Positions 23,088 through 36,631 of a stretch of DNA of 64,000 nucleotides are shown in pieces. Every line of letters begins with the position of its first letter. Position 1 is the stretch's first letter. This stretch comes from Orobanche coerulescens (lineage: Eukaryota > Streptophyta > Magnoliopsida > Lamiales > Orobanchaceae): NCBI GenBank assembly GCA_033398695.1, contig CM065815.1, positions 140,537,001 to 140,601,000 of the forward strand, in the 5' to 3' direction. The position numbers were made by a program, and so were the translations under genes. The notes under the pieces are model-generated. The model was given only the letters and a program-made list of their open reading frames with translations. It made no database searches and was not told the origin of the DNA.

Positions 23088-23494
23088 TAGGGCTGCATGT
23101 GCAAGAAGCTCTATCAAAGCTCGTCTCGAGCTCGAGCTGACCGATCTCAACTCGAGTTTGACTCAAGCAAGTGAGCTCACAAGCTCGAACTCGAAATACT
23201 TAACTCGTGAGCTCGAGAGTATTTAATTATTGTTTTAAACCTTATGCATATATACATATATATATATATATATAAATATCCTCAATATTTTTAATTATTT
23301 TTATCATAATTATGTTTATTAAATAAATAGTTATTTTATTATTTTTAATAAAAAAATATACTCACAAGTTGCTCGCAAGCACTCGAGAATACTGCTCGAG
23401 TCGAGTTTTGCGGCTCGCTCGAGCTCGAGTAAATAATAACAAGCATCGCCGTTAAGGCTAGAACTCTATCCGGCTCCGCTTGTTTGCAGCCCTA
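23088..23494. mobile_element. hAT-type MITE with ctcgagctcg-rich interior
   Basis: Inverted ends start TAGGGCTGCA on both strands. Flanks cttttacc and ctctgacc match at 6 of 8 positions. Subterminal regions are rich in CTCGAG/GAGCTC. No coding. Confidence 0.8.
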
Positions 23495-23722
23495 CTCTGA
23501 CCCATTTTTATATATTTTTAAATTGTTTTTAATTGAAAAAATAATAATAAAGTATACTTATAAATATAACTAAAAAATAAAAATATGAATCAGTAATGTG
23601 CTAAAAATATGAACTAGCAATGTGCTATTTTTTCAGTATATATTACAAACCAAAACAAAAATTTGACATATATTAAATTCATCTCGAAGATTCGACTCTT
23701 GCGATTGATATTGATTACGTTT

Positions 23723-25199
23723 TGTTGGTACTGTGAATTTCCAACAATGTAATTACAATAAAATTACAAAGAAAGGCAACCTATTACAATCTTAATAAAT
23801 TAACAGCTGAATTAAAATTACAACTTTAGCAGAGGCGAGATAACTCTTTCCGTAAGACAAATTTGCCCTCGTATAAGAGCAGACGGCTCAGGCAATATGT
23901 CCTCAAGATACAACTGCTACACGTTTCTGAGTTAGATGCTCTCCAAAACTCAGAACTCTGACGAACGTTCAAGTGCTGGAAATTGGGCACGAAAACAAGA
24001 GGGAAATATGCTGCAATATGTGGTATGTTTGTATTTCATCTATGTTATGGTGTATAAAATGAAATGCACAAGACCCCCTTTAATAGGGTCCAATTTCACT
24101 CCATCAGGTGGGGAGTTACTAAATATTAAAGTGCCATTAATTCTCTTTAATTCTTCAACTGAAGAGTTACCTCCATAAATAGTCTCATTTAATTCAGACA
24201 TTACATTATGAAGTGTAAAGTGTCATATTCCAGAAGCTAAGTTCTCAACCTGCCTCATTTTGGCTGAGATCAAATATCAGATCAGATGGGTTTTCAGCCC
24301 CAAATATCAGATCAGATGGATTTTCAGCCTAAAATATCAGATCAGATGGGTTTTCAGTCCCAAATATCAGATCAGATGGGTTTTCAGCCCCAAATATCAG
24401 ATCAAATGGGTTCCAACCCCAAATATTAGATCAGATGGGTTTTCAGCCCCAAATATCAGATCAGATGGGTTCAGCCCCAAATATCAGATCAGATGGGTTT
24501 TCAGCCCCAAATATCATATCAGATGTGTTTTCAGCCCCAAATATCATATCAGATGGGTTTTCAACCCTAAATATCAGATGGATTTTCAACCCCAAATATC
24601 AGGTGGGTTTTCAACCCCAAATATATGATGGGTTTTCAACTCCAAATATCAATTGAGTTTTCAAGTTTTAAATTTGGTTAACTCTTCACCATTTGAATTA
24701 AATGACCAACTTTAATCATTTATTTCTCACTCACCAGAAATCGGTTTTGAGAAAAATAAAATTCTACGTTTATCTCCTCGAAACGTAGATTCACAGTTTA
24801 ATATTTAATTCTCATGGATTAAATATTTTATTATCATTATATTGGTTTAAATTGAGTCAAAACTCATTTTTCTAAAACCAATTTCCAACAATTCCCCACA
24901 TATGTAGAAATAAATACATGCATGACTGCAGACTCACATACCCAGTTTCCATAAAACACTGCTGCATGGGGAAAGGTAGTTTGTAGCTTTGAACCTTCCT
25001 TAGTAAAATATCGTCGGATATACCGGCGGATTAGTGGACACTGTGCCTTGAACTAATCCTCCTTGGTGTATACCGAGTCAACGATACTTACACAATAATG
25101 TCTCAACACCTTCCGTTCTCATAGTTGTGTCTGTTTTGGCCATGGACAACATCTTGGTTTTCTAAGTGTTTATTCGAGGCGGCCCGTCCTCACACTTAG
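23723..25199 (-). mobile_element. copia LTR remnant (LTR plus about 300 bp of internal sequence)
   Basis: The LTR occupies 23723-24890 in minus orientation, with ends TGTTGG...CCAACA. Next to it at 24891-24905 is the complement of a purine tract (attccccacatatg), as expected at the 3' end of a minus-strand copia element. The internal sequence is cut at 25200 by the insertion of Ty3 element A. The remainder should lie beyond element A, outside the window. Confidence 0.7.
24262..24660. repeat. minisatellite, unit about 30 bp
   Basis: About 13 units of caaatatcagatcagatggg plus a ttttcagccc spacer lie within the copia LTR. Units become shorter and more diverged toward 24660. Open frames across it are repeat-encoded. 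Confidence 0.9.
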
Positions 25200-26741
25200 T
25201 GTAATATTCTGGGGTAATTTTTTTCGTTTTACTGTTATGTTGTACGTATTTATTTGGAATTGTACAAGAGCTAGTGTATTTGACTGATACAATATTTCGG
25301 AATCGAAATATTTATGCTTGTCGTCGGTGTTGTATTCGCCGTTTGGATGTTGCTTAGTGAGTTTGGACTTTTGGCTGTGTACTAGCCATAGCATACATTA
25401 TATGTCCAGTATTACATATGCTACAGATGGTGTGTTACGTATGTTAAACTATGTTGGTTACGTACATAACACATGGTATCAGATCCGATCTATCTTTTGG
25501 TGTTTGGGACAGGGCTAAGCTGGATTCCCGTGGTTCGATTAGGACAGGCAAGTCAGCGCACATTACGTACGCTATACTTTGTGGTTAACGTACGTAATGC
25601 GAGGCTGGTTACGTACGTAATTTGGTTAATGTACATAATGGATACCCCGTTTTGAGGCTGTGAGTTTTGGACTACGTACCGTACGCTATGTTGAGGTGAT
25701 AACGTATGTTAAGTGGGTTGTATAGCGCCCGTAATGCATTGTGCAAATTATAAATACATGCTTCGTCTTTCATTTTTTCATGATCTATTTTCGATTTCTC
25801 TCCCTAGAAATCATCCCTCGCATCCCTTAGTGTATTCCAGCCCTTTCCAACTTGATTTAGAGCTTCATAACTTGGATTGGAGCTTAGGAGCTTGAAGATT
25901 GGAGTGGAGTCTTGATGGTTTGAGGTTGTTCTTCACTCTCAAGAGGTACGTTGGCTAATCTTGTGTTTAACTCGAGATTATGATGATGCTGTGGTCGATT
26001 AGTTCGTGTATTGATGGGTTGTTGGATGATAGTATGATTCTTCATAATTTTTATGAACTTATGATGAAGAACATGATGATATGGCTTGAGTTTGATTGCG
26101 TTCTTGATGTTTAAGAATACTTGGAGATTATAATCATGTCTAGGAATAGTTATGTTAAGATTGTTAGATGATTAACATAGTTTTGAGATAATTATTGTCG
26201 TTGGTTGCGTTCTTGAGAGATTATAACCATTTTGATATAGGATTATGATGAGTTATGTAGATGATTATCATAATCTTGAAATAGTTGATTTAATCTTGTT
26301 GATTAATCCGAATTCATGATGAATTGGTGGATGATTATTGTTTGGACATCATGTTAATAGAGTTGATGATGTTCTTGAGGTGATAGTGATGATATTGGTG
26401 ATATTATCATTTTGGATTGATTAATATGATGTTGTTCTTAATGATTCTTGTTGAATTCTTTTCACAAGTGTTAAGAATATTTTGATCATATTGATCATTG
26501 AGGTGTCGGAGGACGTTAGAATCCATAGTTGAGGACTATGATGTTCGTTTGTGTGGCTTGATCGATTCGTGTTTGAATCAGAGTTGTCTATTGTGTTGTT
26601 TTCGATCGATATTGTGTTATTGAATGAATTGTATTTCATTCAAGGTTGTTCGAGTGCTTGTGATTGTCGACGCTGTTCGTCGTTCGTATGAGGATTTCAT
26701 CGCCTTTGGTTTGAGGCAAGTTTTATACTTTTACTAGTCAA

Positions 26742-29704
26742 TGTAATATCCGCAATTTTCGATTTTCTGTAAAATTTCTTTTTCGTCCGGAGTCCGTTTT
26801 GACGACTCGCTCATGACCGTTTCGTCATTTCGAGAATGATTAATTCTGCACTTTTTGTCATCCGAGTTCGTTTCGGTATCGTTTTGTTGAGTTCCGAGCT
26901 TTTTAGCGACTTTTCCGCACTTGAGTTCGATTCTTGCGAATCTCATCCGAAACTGTTGTTTCGAGTTTCTCGTAATTTCATTTCATGTTATTATTCATGT
27001 TGCGAGCTTTGGTTTGGTGTTTCGATCGCGTATCGTGATTTTCGGACGTTTTGGGCCATTTTCGTAATTTCCCAAAGTTTTGGTTAATTACTTCCGTTGT
27101 CGAATTCCGAGCCTTCGGGTGGTCGGAATCGTGTGTTCTCTTAGTGCTCGGATTCGTCTTTGCGAGTACTTCGTAACCGTATCTTGATTCATACTCGAGT
27201 TCGGGTTTCGGGTCGTTCGGGCCGTCGGAGTTGGTCCCGCCGAGTCATGGCCGGGCATGCTCGAGCTGCCGGCCCTGGCCGAGTAACGACGGTAGTGCTC
27301 GGCCGTTACGCACGTAAGGCCGGTTACGCACGTAAGGCCTGGCCGGTAACGCACGTAACGCTTCCGCATTTCCAGCAGGTGTTCGGCCATGGCCGGTTAC
27401 GACGTAAGCCATGGCGATTACGCACGTAACCCACGTGCAATCGGCCTATTTAAGGCTGCATGACGTTTTTTTCACCCATTCTCTCACTCTTTCTCTTCTC
27501 TTCCGCGGATGGAGGCGTGGTAATCTTGGAGCAATGTTGTTATACATTTAATCCATGAAGTTTTGAGGCTCATATCATCAATCATCCCTCCTATAACATC
27601 CTCCGATCTACCGAATCAGGTCAGATTTCCTAGAAATCTAATTTTGGGGATTTTGGGTATTTTGGTTGTTTTCGTCCGATTAATCCGATTTAACTTGGTA
27701 TTATGATAGATTGATGATTATTAAGATGTATTACATCTTTTCCCTTGTTATTCCATGGTTGGATCGTATCGATTCGTTGTTTTGGTCGAGTTCTTGATCG
27801 ACGCCTTGAAGGTGTCCGGTAAAATGTCATAGAGAGGTTTTCGGGCGTTCTACGATTATTCTTCCTCGTATGATCGATGATTTATTTATTATATGTTGTT
27901 AGGGTCTAATTCTTGCGAAGAACTCGAGTCGGAACCCTTCCGTCTCGTTTTCTTCAAGCTTTTCGATCGTGGGCGTATTCTTTGTCTTCACGGAGAATTG
28001 TAGGTGTTCGATGTGTCACGACTGAGCCGTGTTCGTAGGAGTGTCCTGTGTCGATTATCGAGGCAAGTATCTTGCCCATACATTACGTGTTTTGTGGATA
28101 TAATGGTTGTTAATCGTCGATATGTGCTAAATAAATATTCATAACCATCTTTTTCAAAAGTATCGATATATTTACCATCATGGTTTTCTTAAAGACGACT
28201 CTTGTTCCGAGAATTAATATGCTTAATTGAATACATGTATTAATGTTGAGTATAAGAACGTAATACTTTTGTGTGATGTCTTTGTGTGTGATTACGTCGT
28301 CGGTAAGTTTTGAAGTTTAATCCTTTGTTTAAGCTGTACGTGGAGACATGTGGTTATCGATGAATTATGTGAATTTATGTGTTATTGGTTGTGCCGTTCG
28401 GTGCTGTTGGAATAGTGTGCTTTCTTGTTGATAGTATTAGTTCTGGGTTGTGAGCATGTGTTGGATGAATTGGCCATTCTAGTAAGGTACCTCGACTATA
28501 TATACTGTGATTGACCTTCGAGGCTTGTGGTTTGCAACTGTGATTTTGGAACGTGTGTGTGTTGTTCCTTCCACCGGAGTGTCCGACGGGATGTCCGGGG
28601 GTCGATACTAAGGGGTACGGCCACGGAAGTGGACTTGGGTGCGTGTGTGGATAAACTTCCACCTGCAGTGTCCGACGGGATGTCCGGGGTCGATACTAAG
28701 GGGTACGGCCGCGGAAGTGGTTTCCCACCGGAGTGTCCGACGGATGTCCGGGGTCGATACTAAGGGGTACGGCATGGGTTACTGATTGTGGTTTTCATCT
28801 TGAGGATGACGTTGATGTTTTCGTTAATTGTGATATTGTCCGGAGTATCACAATGCTTTGTGCTTGGGGTCGAGAGACATTATATATCGAGTCTTGGTGC
28901 TTGGCTAGAATGGCATAGGAATAATGTGTTATGTGTAATGTGTCCTTGTAAGTGAATTGAAGTGGATGATCGGGTCGTGGACCCTGTGTTTTGTGACCGG
29001 AATGGTTGGGTCATGGACCCCGTGTTTTGTTAAACGGATTTGTATTTTGAAAAATGAACTTTGGGGCTGTGACCCTAAATGGCTTTCGAGGACTTAAGAA
29101 CATTTTCAATTTTTGATGTTTTCAAAAACTCCCGAGATTTGGAAATGTTTTCAAAATGCTTACTTGCTTCGTTTCTGCCTTCAAGACTTGAACTATTTTT
29201 AACTAAATATATATCGGGAAGTCTTTCGTTGTATTCTCGGAATGTGTTGTGTATGGCTCGTATTTGCACTTTATACTTGCACTAGCGAAACAGTGGAGTT
29301 TTGCTAACCCCCGAGTAATCGGGGGGTGGATATCTGTATTGTGTCCGGGTACATGCAGGTTTTCGGGAGCAAGACACAGGATCGGCACGAGGGATGATGA
29401 AAGACGAATGATACTAATCACACGAAGGCCAGTTTTGGGTTCAGTTAGTCGGAGTCCATTGTATTGTCTTTTCCGCTGTCCTATTGTTCGTTGTTGCAAG
29501 TATTTTACCCTTGCGTGGGTATGAGTCTGGATGAGCTTATGTATTTTTATTTGTAAGTCAGTGTCGAAAGACCAAATCGGTGTATTGGTTCGTTATTTTG
29601 ATTCGTCGGTATGTAATGTAATGTGTTGCTTAGATGTCTAGCTGGTGGATCCTCGCGAGAGGGTCTCGGCGTGTAATATTCCGGTTCGATGCGGGGATGT
29701 TACA
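26742..29704 (+). repeat. left LTR of element B
   Basis: 2963 bp, starts TGTAATATCCGCAATTTTCG and ends GGGGATGTTACA. It contains a TTACGCACGTAA-type array (27290-27430), a TATA-like CTATTTAAGG at 27446, a threefold repeat of a gtccgacgggatgtccgggg unit (28570-28770), and a perfect hairpin CCCCCGA-GTAA-TCGGGGG at 29308-29325. Confidence 0.92.
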
Positions 29705-32362
29705 TTTATGGTATCGGAGCTTAGGTTGAGGAAACCTAGGCCGTCGGGTCGAGTTATGTGTTGTTGAGTCTTGTATTGTCGATTTTGTCCGATCGAGTCG
29801 TCGCGACGCGCCGATGCAGGATGTCGGCCGTGATTAGTATCAAGGTGCATCCATCATCTTCGTGCGATCTGTGGATGTAAGTCTCCCTACTACATGTTGT
29901 ACCACGAGCTATACGAGCCTGTATGATTATGTGTTATGTTGTAGTATTTGAAGGTGCATCGTGAGTAAGTGACATATATTTGTTAATTCCCATTTTGTGC
30001 TAGAATGAAGAGTGATATTGCTAAATGTATCCTTGTATGAACTGTTTTTCTTGCAAGAGCAACAACCTTGGAATTTTTAGTTTCGAAGGCTCCCGGGGAG
30101 TCACGTAAATTTTTAAAATGTTCTCCAAGGGAAAAAAAAAAATTGATTTTTGTATGATGACCTCAAGGTCGAAAATTTTTAGACTTCAAACTACCGATAT
30201 TTTATTCTCATCTCATACTAAGAGTTTTCAAAACTCGAGTTTTTAACTCAAATAAGGTCTTCAAAATATACTCAAGGCGTGACTCTCGTTTGTAACTTTT
30301 CGGTTTCATGAATGTTGGTCAGAAGATGCGTATTGATGATGCTCTTGTTGTTGAGCAGTGGTGCCAGTTTTATGATTAAAATAGTGACGTGAATGTTGAG
30401 TCCATCAGTATGTATGTGTTGAGATAGTCCTCTTTATTGAGAAGTAAAATTTTCATCTTTGTAGGATGATTTTCTTTTGATGGTTGCTTGTGAGATGTTA
30501 TAATTATGTGAATCGATGACATTTAGACTCGTATGTGGTTGCTTATTTGTAACCTTCGAGTCTAGTACTACCTCATATATGTTTGCAATCGTGTTGGTGA
30601 TTAGAGCAGTTAGCACAGGCTTAATACGAGCCTAACGCGCGCTAACGTGGCGTGTTTAGCGCACGTTAATCTTTGTTGTAACGCGTGCTAATCAACCTGG
30701 GCAGAGGCTATGGAACCGCATTATAGCCGTTAAATCTAACTTTTATGGCCAATCACCTGTAGTTGTATTCTCTACGTGGTGTCTAGTGATAACAACTGTT
30801 GTGCGTGAATGTGTGTTAAGACTTTTCGTATTGCTAGGTGATATTTGATTGTGTTTGATGAATTGATAAATTATGTCTGCTGTGTGTGTTCAAAAACACT
30901 TTCCTGGAAACTTTACAAAGTTTTGACGGTTCGATTAATCGGCGGCTCCGTGTATACTTTGAAAATTATTTGGAATTGGCAAGCCGGCCTTGGATTCTCA
31001 ATAAAACCTCGATGGTATTTGAAAGAGTTGTTTTAAAATACATGTAGACATTTTGTAAAATATTACCGTCGTTGATGTTTATGAAGTGTTGGGAGAATTT
31101 TCGAAAATGATTTTTAACGTATTGTTGTAATTTCAAATAACTCGAGTGAATGATTTTCAAAAATCTTTCACACCATAAAAATATTTTATTTCAAAAACCA
31201 ATGCGATTTTTATTTTCAAAAATATATAGTGAAAGATGAAAAATCTCACTCGATGTAAAGTTCAAACTCGGATTTGGAAATGTTAGAGTATGTAAGAATG
31301 ATTTGATGATCTTGCATGGTTAACTTGTTAGTTGTTAACGGTGATGATGATACGTAGGGGCATGATGACTTCAAATGATTTCAAATGAGACGGTTAAAGT
31401 ATGTTGTTTACAAGTTTTGATGAAACAACCCGAGGTACCAAAAGTACTTTTAAAGTTTATTTTAAATACCATACAAATCCAAGGATTTTCAAAAAGATTT
31501 CCTTTAAAAGGATACCTCGTGGATTTTCTTTTCGAGTTGTTATTGGTTACCTTATGTGATATGTCGTGCTGAGTTGGTACTTTAGTATGATATTTTGCGA
31601 AGTCGTGCAATCGTATTAAGTGGGAATCCGCTTAGTATGCCGATGGGCAGAGGACGCAGTCGTGACCACGATACTAATGGCCATGAAGATCGGATGTGGA
31701 CCAAGAGGATATGGTCGGGAAGGTTGCTATTCCAGCACTTCGTTCTCGTTGTTTAGGTTTCGGGACGAAACCTCTTTTAAAGGTGATATGATGTAATAAC
31801 CGCATTTTTCTTTCTTTCTCTTCTGTTTCGTCTAACCGTATCGACTCGACTGTGTTCGTTGACGCTTCTGACCTGGTGTTGTTTCTCACCTTTGTCATTC
31901 AAGCGAGTTCTGATATTGTCCCAAATTGATCTATATATCGTTGTGACCTTTCCAAGTTCGGAAAATTAGTCTCGTTTTCGATCTTCCAACCCTTGGGCGG
32001 TGGAATTCTGTATTTGTTCAGCGATTGGCTCGCGTTTTGATTGATGTACCGTTGGGTTGGTTAATCGTATTGATTTTCGTCCATTGTGTTTTGTGATTGT
32101 TCGGATAATTGACTTGATTGTATTATCCATTTGATGATGCTTGTTACTTGTTGGTTTTGTTATATCCCTAACCGCGACGTTGTGTTGGTCGTCGTGGAGC
32201 GTGTTTTCACGCCGTATATTCCTTTGCGTTGCTTGTAACGTTTCGCCGATGGGCGTAAGTTACGTGTTTCCTTGCGTATCTCGTTGAGTTTTCCTGGCGG
32301 GATATTGCTTCTCCCTACTTGTTTTAAGTTTCGGGACGAAACTTCTTTTAAGGAGGGTAGAA
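29705..32362 (+). other. internal region of element B: primer site, non-coding filler, purine tract
   Basis: Primer-binding motif TGGTATCGGAGC at 29708-29719. The following 2.6 kb contain no recognisable protein. Near 31757-31790 a ggtttcgggacgaaacc motif and purine stretch is followed by TGTAATAACCGCATTTTTC, which looks like the start of another LTR (compare 60317), so the interior is a mosaic. The true purine tract ends at 32362. Confidence 0.65.
31757..31910 (+). repeat. embedded purine tract and LTR-head fragment inside element B
   Basis: The order fgg-type pol-end motif, purine tract, TGTAATAACCGCA is the normal 3' end of an internal region meeting an LTR, yet here it lies 570 bp before the real LTR. 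Its first 25 bp resemble the LTR start of element E at 60317. Confidence 0.55.
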
Positions 32363-35343
32363 TGTAATATCCGCAATTTTCGATTTTCGGTAAAATTTCT
32401 TTTTCGGCCGGAGTCCGTTTTGACGACTCGCTCATGACCGTTTCGTCATTTCGAGAATGATTAATTCTGCACTTTTTGTCATCCGAGTTCGTTTCGGTAT
32501 CGTTTTGTTGAGTTCCGAGCTTTTTAGCGACTTTTCCGCACTTGAGTTCGATTCTTGCGAATCTCATCCGAAACTGTTGTTTCGAGTTTCTCGTAATTTC
32601 ATTTCATGTTATTATTCATGTTGCGAGCTTTGGTTTGGTGTTTCGATCGCGTATCGTGATTTTCGGACGTTTTGGGCCATTTTCGTAATTTCCCAAAGTT
32701 TTGGTTAATTACTTCCGTTGTCGAATTCCGAGCCTTCGGGTGGTCGGAATCGTGTGTTCTCTTAGTGCTCGGATTCGTCTTTGCGAGTACTTCGTAACCG
32801 TATCTTCGATTCGTACTCAGGTTCGGGTTTCGGGGTCGTTCGGGCCGTCGGAGTTGGTCCCGGCCGAGTCATGGCCGGGCATGCTCGAGCCAGGCCGGCC
32901 CTGGCCGAGTAACGTACGGTAGTGCTCGGCCGTTACGTACGTAAGGCCGGTTACGTACGTAAGGCCCTGGCCGGTAACGTACGTAACGTTTCCGGCATTT
33001 CCAGCGGTGTTCGGCCATGGCCGGTTACGTACGTAAGCCATGGCCGGTTACGTACGTAACCCGGCCGGCAGTCGGCCTATTTAAGGCCTGCGGACGTTTT
33101 TTTCACCCATTCTCTCACTCTTTCTCTTCTCTTCCGCGGATGGAGGCGTGGGAATCTTGGAGCAATGTTGTTATACATTTAATCCATGAAGTTTTGAGGC
33201 TCATATCATCAATCATCCCTCCTATAACATCCTCCGATCTACTGACCAGTCAGATTTCCTAGAAATCTAATTTTGGGGATTTTGGGTATTTTGGTTGTTT
33301 TCGTCCGATTAATCCGATTTAACTTGGTATTATGATAGATTGATGATTATTAAGATGTATTACATCTTTTCCCTTGTTATTCCATGGTTGGATCGTATCG
33401 ATTCGTTGTTTTGGTCGAGTTCTTGATCGACGCCTTGAAGGTGTCCGGTAAAATGTCATAGAGAGGTTTTCGGGCGTTCTACGATTATTCTTCCTCGTAT
33501 GATCGATGATTTATTGATTATATGTTGTTAGGGTCTAATTCTTGCGAAGAACTCGAGTCGGAACCCTTCCGTTCGTCGTTTTCTTCAAGCTTTTCGATCG
33601 TGGGCGTATTCTTTGTCTTCGCCGGAGAATTGTAGGTGTTCGAGGTGTCCCGACTGAGCCGTGTTCGTAGGAGTGTCCTGTGTCGATTATCGAGGCAAGT
33701 ATCTTGCCCATACATTACGCGTTTTGTGGATATAATGGTTGTTAATCGTCGATATGTGCTAAATAAATATTCATAACCATCTTTTTCAAAAGTATCGATA
33801 TATTTACCATCATGGTTTTCTTAAAGACGACTCGTGTGTTCCGAGAATTAATATGCTTAATTGAATACATGTATTAATGTTGAGTATAAGAACGTAATAC
33901 TTTTGTGTGATGTCTTTGTGTGTGATTACGTCGTCGGTAAGTTTTGAAGTTTAATCCTTTGTTTAAGCTGTACGTGGAGACATGTGGTTATCGATGAATT
34001 ATGTGAATTTATGTGTTATTGGTTGTGCCGTTCGGTGCTGTTGGAATAGTGTGCTTTCTTGTTGATAGTATTAGTTCTGGATTGTGAGCATGTGTTGGAT
34101 GAATTGGCCATTCTAGTAAGGTACCTCGACTATATATACTGTGATTGACCTTCGAGGCTTGTGGTTTGCAACTGTGATTTTGGAACGTGTGTGTGTTGTT
34201 CCTTCCACCCGGAGTGTCCGACGGGATGTCTGGGGGTCGATACTAAGGGGTACGGCCACGGAAGTGGACATGGGTTCGTGTTTGGAGGAACTTCCACGCG
34301 GAGTCTCCGACGGGATGACGGGGGGGCGATACTAAGGGGTCCGGCCGCGAAGTGGTTTCCCACCGGAGTGTCCGACGGGATGTCCGGGGTCGATACTAAG
34401 GGGTACGGCCGCGGTTACTGGCCAGGTTTTCATCTTGAGGATGACGTTGATGTTTTCGTTAATTGTGATATTGTCTGGAGTATCACAATGCTTTGTGCTT
34501 GGGGTCGAGAGACATTATATATCGAGTCTTGGTGCTTGGCTAGAATGGCATAGGAATAATGTGTTATGTGTAATGTGTCCTTGTAAGTGAATTGAAGTGG
34601 ATGATCGGGTCGTGGACCCTGTGTTTTGTGACCGGAATGGTTGGGTCGTGGACCCCGTGTTTTGTTAAACGGATTTGTATTTTGAAAAATGAACTTTGGA
34701 ATTTGTGACCCTAAATGGCTTCGAGGACTTAAGAACATTTTCAATTTTTGATGTTTTCAAAAACTCCCGAGATTTGGAAATGTTTTCAAAATGCTTACTT
34801 GCTTCGTTTCTGCCTTCAAGACTTGAACTATTTTTAACTAAATATATCTCGGGAAGTCTTTCGTTGTATTCTCGGAATGTGTTGTGTATGGCTCGTATTT
34901 GCACTTTATACTTGCACTAGTGAAACAGTGGAGTTTTGCTAACCCCCGAGTAATCGGGGGGTGGATATCTGTATTGTGTCCAGGTACATGCAGGTTTTCG
35001 GGAGCAAGACACAGGATCGGCACGAGGGATGATGAAAGACGAATGATACTAATCACACGAAGGCCACTTTTGGGTTCAGTTAGTCGGAGTCCATTGTATT
35101 GTCTTTTCCGCTGTCCTATTGTTCGTTGTTGCAAGTATTTTACCCTTGCGTGGGTATGAGTCTGGATGAGCTTATGTATTTTTATTTGTAAGTCAGTGTC
35201 GAAAGACCAAATCGGTGTATTGGTTCGTTATTTTGATTCGTCAGTATGTAATGTAATGTGTTGCTTAGATGTCTAGCCTGGTGGATCCTCGCGGAGAGGG
35301 TCTGCGGCGTGTAATATTCCCGGTTCGATCTGGGGATGTTACA
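32363..35343 (+). repeat. right LTR of element B
   Basis: 2981 bp, near-identical to the left LTR except in the palindrome array (32890-33060), which here reads TTACGTACGTAA. The TATA-like box in GGCCTATTTAAGGCC is at 33074-33088. Hairpin CCCCCGA-GTAA-TCGGGGG at 34943-34960. Confidence 0.92.
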
Positions 35344-35724
35344 GTCAATGAGATTAATATTATCATATATGTGTATGAATGTGTTGTATCATTTCGAGAC
35401 GTAGTCTCTTCATGATTTGTTGATATCAGGGAATTATTCGATACAATACCCTTCGTTAATTATGCCAAATGTTATTGTTGTTCGTTAATGGCCGGTTTAA
35501 GGCATTGAGACTCTTGTTGTTATTGTGGTTGTCGATAGCCGGTTCGCGATATCGATGTATTGATTGTTATTGTTGATATTGATGTTCGATTAAGACATCG
35601 ATAGGAATGTTGCTATTGATATTGTTGTTTTGCCATTGATGTTGTATCGGCCGATTGAAGGCGTTGATGTATTCGATTATCATCTTCGTTGTCGGTAACC
35701 GATTAAAGGTGCCGAAACATCCGT

Positions 35725-36340
35725 TGTGTCATTGTTATCGATTGGCCGTTCTAAGAAAATCGAGGTATTGAATTGGGCCTATCGAGGATAGTTCCCATCC
35801 GTTGAGTCGTTATCGATTGGTCGTTCTAAGACAATCGAGGTATTGAATTGGGATTGTCGAGGGCACTTCCCATCCGTGGTATTATTGTTATCGATTTGCT
35901 GTTATAAGGCAATCGAGGTATTGAATTGGGACTGTCGAGGATAGTTCCCATACGTTGAGTCGTTATCGATTGGTCATTCTAAGACAATCGAGGTACTGAA
36001 TTGGGATTGTCGAGGACACTTCCCATCCGTGATATTGTTGTTATCGATTAGCTGTTCTAAGGCAATCGAGGTATTGAATTTAGACTGTCGAGGATAGTCC
36101 CCATCCGATGAGTCGTTGTTATTGATTGGTCGTTCTAAGACAATCGAAGTATTGAATTGGGACTGTCGATGATCGTTCCCATCCGTTGAGTCGTTATAGA
36201 TTAGTCGATCTAAGACAATCGAGGTATTGAATTGGGACTGTCGAGGACGGTTTTCATCTGTTGTGTCGTTATCGATTGGCCATTCCAAGGCAATCAAAGT
36301 ATTTGAATTGGGACCGCCAAGGACGGTGCTCATCTGTGAG
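35725..36340. repeat. tandem repeat, unit about 75-90 bp, about 8 copies
   Basis: Units centred on aatcgaggtattgaattggga lie in the LTR of element A. Open frames on the minus strand (QSQFNTSIVLE repeats) are repeat-encoded. Confidence 0.9.
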
Positions 36341-36444
36341 TTATTATAGTCATGTTGGCCGTCTCAAGGCAACATAGTATCATTCTTGTGAATTCGGTAA
36401 TCTTGTGATCGTTGCCGTTTGTGATTAATTATGTTTTGGAGGCT

Positions 36445-36612
36445 AATCTCGGCTAGTGCTCGATGGGTAAGTTTGGGGCTTGAACCTTCGCAGTTGGTTT
36501 CCCAACACCTACAGTTCAGTAGGTCACGGTCACTGGGTGATCTCATTATGGGTAAGTCTGGGGCTTGAACCTTCGCGGTTGGTTTCCCAGCACCTGCAAT
36601 TCAGCAGGTCAC
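36445..36612. repeat. 82-bp tandem duplication
   Basis: Two copies of a gggtaagtttggggcttgaa unit, each with an inverted ttcagtaggtcacggtca half. Confidence 0.85.
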
Positions 36613-36631
36613 GGTCATTGGATGACCTCAT

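Larger units (their letters stand above)
26742..35343 (+). mobile_element. Ty3-type LTR element B, no protein coding left (nested in A)
   Basis: LTRs at 26742-29704 and 32363-35343 enclose 2658 bp. The perfect 5-bp target duplication gtcaa (26737-26741, 35344-35348) shows direct insertion into the LTR of element A. The primer site TGGTATCGGAGC is at 29708-29719 and the purine tract AAGGAGGGTAGAA ends at 32362. No gag or pol is recognisable inside. This is a large non-autonomous derivative that relies on other elements. Confidence 0.93.
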
